Shown here piece after piece: positions 59,339-64,000 of a DNA stretch of 64,000 nucleotides (positions within the stretch are counted from its first letter, which is position 1; every line of letters starts with the position of its first letter). This DNA comes from Acidimicrobiia bacterium (GTDB taxonomy: Bacteria; Actinomycetota; Acidimicrobiia; IMCC26256; PALSA-610). The translations under genes and the position numbers were made by a program. Location of the stretch: NCBI GenBank assembly GCA_036271555.1, contig DATBAK010000087.1:42941-106940 (forward strand), read 5' to 3'. The notes beneath the pieces were generated by a model. It had not been told where the DNA came from, made no database searches, and was given only the letters and a program-made list of their open reading frames with translations.

Positions 59339-60073
59339 TCACGCGACGGTCGAGTAGGTCTCCCAGATCAGGGCCTCGGCGCCGTCGGGACCGGCCGCCA
59401 GGGAGCCCGCTCCGCCGCTGGCGAGGCGGAGGGCGTCGCCTTCGGCGACGGCCAGGGCCTCGGACGAGCCCGCGCCTGCGAAGGTCGCCGAGCCACGGGC
59501 GACGAAGACGTGGACGAAGGGCGCGTCCGGAACCGTCGCCGTCTCGCCGGCTCCCAGGCGCGCGACCCAGAGCGTGGCGTCGGCCTGGTGGATCGTGATC
59601 GCGGCATCGGCGGCGCGCCCGCCCGACGCGAGCGGGAACAACCCGCCCGCTGCGAGCCGGTCGCCGACATCGCGCTGCTCGTAGCCGGGCGCGACACCGC
59701 CCCGGTCCGGCGGCACCCACATCTGCACGAAGTGCACGGGCTCGGTCGCGCTCGCGTTCATCTCCGAGTGCTGGATTCCCGCGCCCGCGCTCATGCGCTG
59801 CGCGAGCCCCGGCGCGATCACGTCGTCGGTACCCGTGCTGTCGCGATGCCGCAGCGCGCCGTCGAGCACCCACGTCACGATCTCCATGTCGCGGTGGCCG
59901 TGTGTACCGAAGCCACCGCCCGCGACGACGCGGTCGTCGTTGTTCACGAGCAGGAGTCCGTGGTGGGTGTTCGCCGGGTCGTGGTGACCGCCGAAGGAGA
60001 ACGAGTGCCACGAGTCGAGCCAGTCGATCTCCGTGTGCATCCGATCACGTGCACGCACGTGCTCGATGCTCAT
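59339..60073 (-). CDS. Pirin-family bicupin protein
   Basis: Cytosolic protein of 244 residues. The N-terminal cupin has the metal-binding pattern FGTHGHRDMEIVTWVLDG and GIQHSEMN (three His and one Glu), typical of pirins such as YhhW with quercetinase-like activity. The C-terminal cupin is metal-free. The biological substrate is not known. It starts with ATG 60073 and is 34 bp downstream of lon on the same strand, possibly in one transcript. Confidence 0.9.
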   Translation of the reverse strand: MSIEHVRARDRMHTEIDWLDSWHSFSFGGHHDPANTHHGLLLVNNDDRVVAGGGFGTHGHRDMEIVTWVLDGALRHRDSTGTDDVIAPGLAQRMSAGAGIQHSEMNASATEPVHFVQMWVPPDRGGVAPGYEQRDVGDRLAAGGLFPLASGGRAADAAITIHQADATLWVARLGAGETATVPDAPFVHVFVARGSATFAGAGSSEALAVAEGDALRLASGGAGSLAAGPDGAEALIWETYSTVA

Positions 60074-60107
60074 TCGCTCGCGCCTTCGACCGCGTGAAAA
60101 GCCACCG

Positions 60108-62459
60108 TCATGCCGCCACGTCCTCCCGGACCGGCTCCTCGAGCGCGATCGTGAGCACGTCGCGCACGTCGGACACCGGGTGGAAGTGCATCACATCGCG
60201 CACCGCTTCGGGGACGTCGTCGAGATCGCCTTCGTTGTCGATCGGGATCACGACGTCGGTGAGGCCGGCGCGGTGCGCGGCGAGCACCTTCTGCTTGAGC
60301 CCGCCGATCGGCAGCACGCGACCCTGCAGCGTCACCTCGCCGGTCATGCCGACGTTCGGTCGCACCGGACGCCCGCTGAGCAGGCTCGCGAGCGCGGTCG
60401 TCATCGTGATGCCGGCCGACGGGCCGTCCTTGGGGACCGCACCTGCGGGCACGTGCACGTGGAAGCGCCGCTGCTCGAACGCCGACGCGTCGATGCCGAG
60501 CTCCTCACGGTGCGCCCGCACGAACGACAGCGCGATCTCGGCCGACTCGGCCATGACCGCGCCGAGCTGCCCCGTGACCTTGAGTCCGGGCTCGCCGTCC
60601 ATCGCGGTCGCCTCGATGGTGAGCACGTCGCCACCGGCACCCGTGACCGCGAGTCCGGTCGCGAGACCGGGCACCGGCGCACGGCTCGCGTCCTCGGCAC
60701 GGAACTTCACCCGGCCGAGCGCGTCGCGAAGTCCCGACTCGTCGACGACGACCGGCTCACTGTCGGCGTCGGCTTCGTGTTCGGCGACCCGACGCGCGGC
60801 CTTCCGCGCGACGGTCCCGAGCTGACGCTCGAGGTTCCGCACGCCCGCTTCACGCGTGTAGCCGGCGATGATCGTCCGCAACGCGTCGTCGGTGACGTCG
60901 AGCTCGTCGTCGCGCAGCCCGTTCCGCTCGCGCTGACGCGGGAGCAGGTGATTGCGCGCGATCGCGACCTTCTCGTCCTCGGTGTACCCGTCGAGCTGCA
61001 CGAGCTCCATGCGGTCCAGCAGCGGGCCCGGGATCGTGTCGAGCACGTTCGCGGTCGCAAGGAACAGCACGTCCGAGAGGTCGAGGTCGACCTCGAGGTA
61101 GTGGTCGCGGAACGTGTGGTTCTGCGCGGGGTCGAGGACCTCGAGCAGGGCCGCCGCCGGGTCGCCGCGGTAGTCGGAGCCCACCTTGTCGACCTCGTCG
61201 AGCAGCACGACCGGGTTCATCGAACGCGCCTCGCTGATCGCGCGCACGATGCGGCCAGGCAGCGCGCCGACGTACGTGCGGCGGTGGCCACGGATCTCGG
61301 CCTCGTCACGCACCCCGCCGAGCGAGACGCGGACGAACTTGCGTCCGAGGGCGTTGGCCACGGACTCGCCGAGCGACGTCTTGCCGACGCCCGGAGGCCC
61401 GACGAGGGCCAGGATGGCCCCCGAGCCGCGCCCGTCCACCGGCGCCAGGCCGCGCTCGGCCTGGAGCTTGCGCACGGCGAGGTGCTCGAGGATGCGCTCC
61501 TTCACGTCAGCCAGACCGTCGTGGTCGGCCTCCAGGATGCGCGACGCCTCGGGGATATCGAGCCGGTCTTCGGACTCGGTGCCCCAGGGGATCTCGAGCA
61601 CGGTGTCGAGCCAGGTGCGGATCCAGCCCGTCTCGGGGCTCTGGTCGCTGGTGCGCTCGAGCTTGTCGACCTCGCGCTCGACCGCCTTCCGGACGTGCTC
61701 GGGGAGCTCACGCGCCTCGATCTTGGCCCGGTAGTCGTCGGGGTCCTCGTCGCCGCTCTCGCCGCTGAGGCCGTTGAGCTCCTTGCGGATGGCATCGAGC
61801 TGGCGGCGCAAGAGGAACTCGCGCTGGGTCTTCTCCATGCCCTCTTCGACGTCGGTCTTGATCTTCTCGCGCAAGGTGAGGTCGGCCAGCGTGTCGCGGG
61901 CCCAGCCGAGGACCAGGCGGAGGCGCGCTTCGATGTCGCGCGTCTCGAGCACCTCGACCTTCTGCGTGAGCGAGAGGTCGGGTGAGTACCCCGACATGTC
62001 GGCCAGACGGCTGGGCTCGTGGATGTCACGGAGCTGTGCCGCGATACGGCCGGCACCCCGGCTGTGCAAGATGTTCTCGAGCACGGCGCGGTACTCACGG
62101 GCCAACTCGTTGGCGGCCGGGGTCGGCTCGGGCTCGTCCAGCGGCTCGGCCTCGACCCAGAGGGCGTCGCCGGTGCCGGGGACCCCGGTGCCGATGACGG
62201 CGCGACGGTCACCACGGATGGCCACGGCGGCCAGGCCGCCGGGCAGCTCGCCCTCCTCCATCACCTCGGCGATCACGCCGACGGCGGCGAAACGACCTTC
62301 GATGTGGGGCACCAGGAGCAGACGGCCCCCGGCGGAGCGGGCGGAGTCGACCGCGGCCCGGGCCTCATCGGACTCGAGGGCCATGGTGAACACCATCCCG
62401 GGCAGCACGACCCCTGATGTGAGGGGGAGCAATGGGAGTGTCACATTCTCGTTTGTCAT
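60108..62459 (-). CDS. lon: Lon ATP-dependent protease
   Basis: LonA protease of 783 residues for quality control. It has an N-terminal LON domain (~1-200), helical region, AAA+ module (GPPGVGKTS, LLDEVDK, ~360-370 and ~430) and C-terminal protease domain with Ser681 in KDGPSAG and Lys724 in GGLKQK. The ATG at 62459 follows GAAGGGAACCCG; an in-frame ATG nine codons upstream is possible. A 17-bp palindrome lies ~50 bp upstream. Alanine codons switch from GCC (N-terminal half) to GCG (C-terminal half) around residue 396. Confidence 0.95.
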   Translation of the reverse strand: MTNENVTLPLLPLTSGVVLPGMVFTMALESDEARAAVDSARSAGGRLLLVPHIEGRFAAVGVIAEVMEEGELPGGLAAVAIRGDRRAVIGTGVPGTGDALWVEAEPLDEPEPTPAANELAREYRAVLENILHSRGAGRIAAQLRDIHEPSRLADMSGYSPDLSLTQKVEVLETRDIEARLRLVLGWARDTLADLTLREKIKTDVEEGMEKTQREFLLRRQLDAIRKELNGLSGESGDEDPDDYRAKIEARELPEHVRKAVEREVDKLERTSDQSPETGWIRTWLDTVLEIPWGTESEDRLDIPEASRILEADHDGLADVKERILEHLAVRKLQAERGLAPVDGRGSGAILALVGPPGVGKTSLGESVANALGRKFVRVSLGGVRDEAEIRGHRRTYVGALPGRIVRAISEARSMNPVVLLDEVDKVGSDYRGDPAAALLEVLDPAQNHTFRDHYLEVDLDLSDVLFLATANVLDTIPGPLLDRMELVQLDGYTEDEKVAIARNHLLPRQRERNGLRDDELDVTDDALRTIIAGYTREAGVRNLERQLGTVARKAARRVAEHEADADSEPVVVDESGLRDALGRVKFRAEDASRAPVPGLATGLAVTGAGGDVLTIEATAMDGEPGLKVTGQLGAVMAESAEIALSFVRAHREELGIDASAFEQRRFHVHVPAGAVPKDGPSAGITMTTALASLLSGRPVRPNVGMTGEVTLQGRVLPIGGLKQKVLAAHRAGLTDVVIPIDNEGDLDDVPEAVRDVMHFHPVSDVRDVLTIALEEPVREDVAA

Positions 62460-62507
62460 CGGGTTCCCTTCGGCTTCCAAATTCATCTGACTGGTCAACC
62501 ATCTGGG

Positions 62508-62524
62508 CGGGAATGTCATTCCCG
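62508..62524. promoter_or_regulatory. 17-bp perfect palindrome upstream of lon
   Basis: CGGGAATG-T-CATTCCCG has 8-bp perfect arms around one base, 49 bp before the lon start. It differs from HAIR and CIRCE stress operators. Position suggests an operator for lon; the regulator is unknown. The surrounding stretch 62540-62590 is locally AT-richer, as expected of a promoter. Confidence 0.5.
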
Positions 62525-62674
62525 AGCGGTCCGTCCCTGTTCGGACTGCTGTAATCATGTAATTGTTGGTGTTCCAGCATAGGAGGGGGCGCCGTTATTC
62601 CGGACGGTGTCCCACCCCTGGTCGGAGGCCCGGCGGGGCGGCGGGGCGGCCATCCCAGGACGTACGCTGAAGCC

Positions 62675-63001
62675 GTGAGCGGCACCGAGACAGCCCCGAA
62701 CACCGGTCCGGCGGGTGGCACCACCCTGGCCCCGGCCCGGCCGGATCCCGACCTCGAGGACGGCGACCACGACCGGATGGCCCACATCGTCCTGGAGGGG
62801 TACCGACCGACCAAGGGCAGGAAGAAGGGCAAGTACGTCTCCGCCGGCCCCAGCGTGGTCGAAGGCATCGTCAACGGGACCGCCGTACGGGCCCTCTGCG
62901 GCAAGGAATGGGTGCCCGGCCGTGATCCCAAGCGCTACGGCCTGTGCCCGACCTGCAAGGAGATCGCCGAGTCGATGGGGTGGAAGATCCCCGCCAGCTG
63001 A
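62675..63001 (+). CDS. DUF3039 zinc-ribbon-like protein
   Basis: Small 108-residue actinobacterial protein of unknown function. The diagnostic core is ALCGKEWVPGRDPKRYGLCPTCKEI, with cysteines arranged like a zinc ribbon. The N-terminus is Pro/Gly-rich and probably flexible. Start GTG 62675. It is divergent from lon and stands alone before the transporter ATPase. Codon choice is GCC-rich, unlike most of the window. Confidence 0.88.
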   Translation: MSGTETAPNTGPAGGTTLAPARPDPDLEDGDHDRMAHIVLEGYRPTKGRKKGKYVSAGPSVVEGIVNGTAVRALCGKEWVPGRDPKRYGLCPTCKEIAESMGWKIPAS

Positions 63002-63143
63002 GCCGGCGCGCGTGCCGCAGCAGGTGCCGGCGGGCGTGCCGGAACCGGGGACCAGCAGGTATTCGTGACGCCGCTGCGCCGAGTCGCTACCGTGCGAGAA
63101 CTGATGATGCGTGGCCGCAGGCGGGCCGCCCCAAGGAGACACG

Positions 63144-64000
63144 TTGGCACAGGTCAGCTTCGACGGCGTCACCAAGCGGTTCGGCGACACCACCGCCGTC
63201 GACGACCTCACCCTGCACGTCTCCGACGGCGAGCTCCTGGTGCTGCTGGGCTCGTCGGGTTGCGGCAAGACGACTGCGCTGCGCATGGTGGCCGGCCTTG
63301 AAGACGTGACCGCCGGCGCCGTCTCCATCGGCGAGCGCGTGGTGAACGACGTCGACCCCAAGGACCGCGACGTCGCCATGGTCTTCCAGAGCTATGCGCT
63401 CTACCCGCACCTGACGGTGTCGAAGAACATCGAGTTCCCGCTCCGCCAACGCGGCGTCGAGAAGGAGGAGCGCGCCGCCAAGGTGAAGCGGGCCGCCGAC
63501 ACGTTGGGCCTGTCCACGCTGCTCGACCGCAAGCCCGGTCAGCTCTCGGGCGGCCAGCGGCAACGGGTGGCGCTGGCCCGGGCCATCGTGCGCGAGCCCC
63601 TCGTGTTCCTCATGGACGAGCCGCTGTCGAATCTCGATGCCGCCCTGCGCGTGCAGACCCGGGCCGACATCGTGGAGCTGCAAGCGCGGCTGTCGACCAC
63701 CACGCTCTACGTCACCCACGATCAGGTGGAGGCCATGACGATGGGCGACCGCATCGCCGTCATGAGCGAAGGGAAACTGCAGCAGGTGGCCACGCCCGAG
63801 TCGCTCTACGCGCGGCCGGCCAACTCGTTCGTGGCGCACTTCCTCGGCAGCCCGGGCATGAACCTGATGCAAGGGATGCTCGTCGAGAGTGGCGCGCCCG
63901 CGGCCGAAGGGGCCACGCAACACGGCACCTTGAGCGTCGCCTTCCCCGGCGCGTCCGTGCCGCTGCCCACCGAGGTGGCTGACACCGTGCGCGGCGCGGG
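63144..64000 (+). CDS. UgpC/MalK-type sugar ABC transporter ATPase (C-terminus outside window)
   Basis: ATPase of a carbohydrate or glycerol-phosphate importer, 285 residues visible. Walker A is GSSGCGKTT, the Q-loop region FQSYALYPHLTV, the signature LSGGQRQR, and Walker B FLMDEPLSNLD. The regulatory C-terminal OB domain begins near residue 240 (GSPGMNLMQG) and is cut by the window edge. The TTG start at 63144 follows CAAGGAGA at good spacing. It is GCC/ACC-rich like its left neighbours from 61.3 kb. No permease genes are visible. Confidence 0.9.
   Translation, partial: MAQVSFDGVTKRFGDTTAVDDLTLHVSDGELLVLLGSSGCGKTTALRMVAGLEDVTAGAVSIGERVVNDVDPKDRDVAMVFQSYALYPHLTVSKNIEFPLRQRGVEKEERAAKVKRAADTLGLSTLLDRKPGQLSGGQRQRVALARAIVREPLVFLMDEPLSNLDAALRVQTRADIVELQARLSTTTLYVTHDQVEAMTMGDRIAVMSEGKLQQVATPESLYARPANSFVAHFLGSPGMNLMQGMLVESGAPAAEGATQHGTLSVAFPGASVPLPTEVADTVRGA

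Noticed and set aside
1..64000. tRNA, rRNA or riboswitch genes
   Set aside because: I looked at the intergenic gaps and saw no cloverleaf with CCA end, rRNA-like segment or recognisable riboswitch core. A tRNAscan-SE and Infernal/Rfam run would settle this.
1..64000. Phage or restriction/defence island
   Set aside because: No integrase, terminase, transposase, restriction or toxin-antitoxin gene was recognised. The only mobile-type trace is the decayed DUF222/HNH relic.

Overview
The window is very GC-rich and densely packed. Coding genes use GCG and ACG heavily, start often at GTG, and overlap their neighbours by ATGA or GTGA. The content points to an actinobacterium: two mycothiol-dependent maleylpyruvate-isomerase-type proteins, an IdeR/DtxR-type iron box, DUF3039, a UgpC/MalK-type ATPase and a mycobacterial-type GH15 trehalase. 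A soil or water member of the Acidimicrobiia fits best, but this is inferred from gene content only. No rRNA, tRNA, CRISPR array, insertion sequence or phage gene was recognised.

Layout. 0-6.3 kb (minus): branched-chain amino-acid/amide-type ABC transporter (lipoprotein binding protein, LivF, and a LivH-LivM-LivG triple fusion), then a cytochrome P450 coupled to an acyl-CoA thioesterase. 6.3-8.3 kb: TetR regulator and divergent quinone-type oxidoreductase. 8.3-10.5 kb: secreted beta-propeller protein divergent from an ECF sigma/anti-sigma pair. 10.5-20.6 kb: PAS-PAS-GGDEF cyclase, two short-chain dehydrogenases, an amidohydrolase remnant, PQQ-like propeller lipoprotein, ColD-like sugar dehydratase, intact amidohydrolase, 2OG-Fe(II) oxygenase and a STAS protein. 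A dispersed intergenic repeat marks several gene ends here. 20.6-21.6 kb: iron-storage operon (small protein, Bfd, bacterioferritin) behind an iron box. 21.6-29.6 kb: membrane proteins, DegV, hydrolases and an MFS exporter with a MerR regulator.

29.7-38 kb is a signalling region. It holds a TetR gene and two response regulators on the plus strand. Facing them is a four-gene minus-strand operon: receiver/HTH/class III nucleotide cyclase, MacB-type ATPase, histidine kinase, mycothiol-type protein. Divergent from that operon is a gene pair coding for a cyclic-nucleotide-binding protein and a metallo-beta-lactamase-fold hydrolase. Together these could make, sense and degrade a cyclic nucleotide under two-component control.

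38-48.4 kb: cupredoxin, amidase, PadR-controlled MacB/FtsX exporter, polytopic glycosyltransferase-like protein, then SDR, mycothiol-type protein and PAP2 phosphatase. 48.5-50.6 kb: alkylation repair (Ada/AlkA fusion plus Ogt). 50.7-57.3 kb: lipoprotein, S4 protein, orphan NuoF-like flavoprotein, GH15 trehalase, ATP-dependent DNA ligase and a decayed DUF222/HNH gene. 57.3-64 kb: GGDEF-EAL protein, pirin, Lon protease, DUF3039 protein and a partial sugar-importer ATPase. Codon preference changes abruptly from GCG to GCC for alanine inside lon near 61.27 kb and stays changed to the end. This could be recombination or an assembly join.

Many genes (P450, thioesterase, SDRs, amidohydrolases, amidase, ABC importer) suggest catabolism of hydrophobic or amide-containing substrates. 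Substrates cannot be read from sequence alone.
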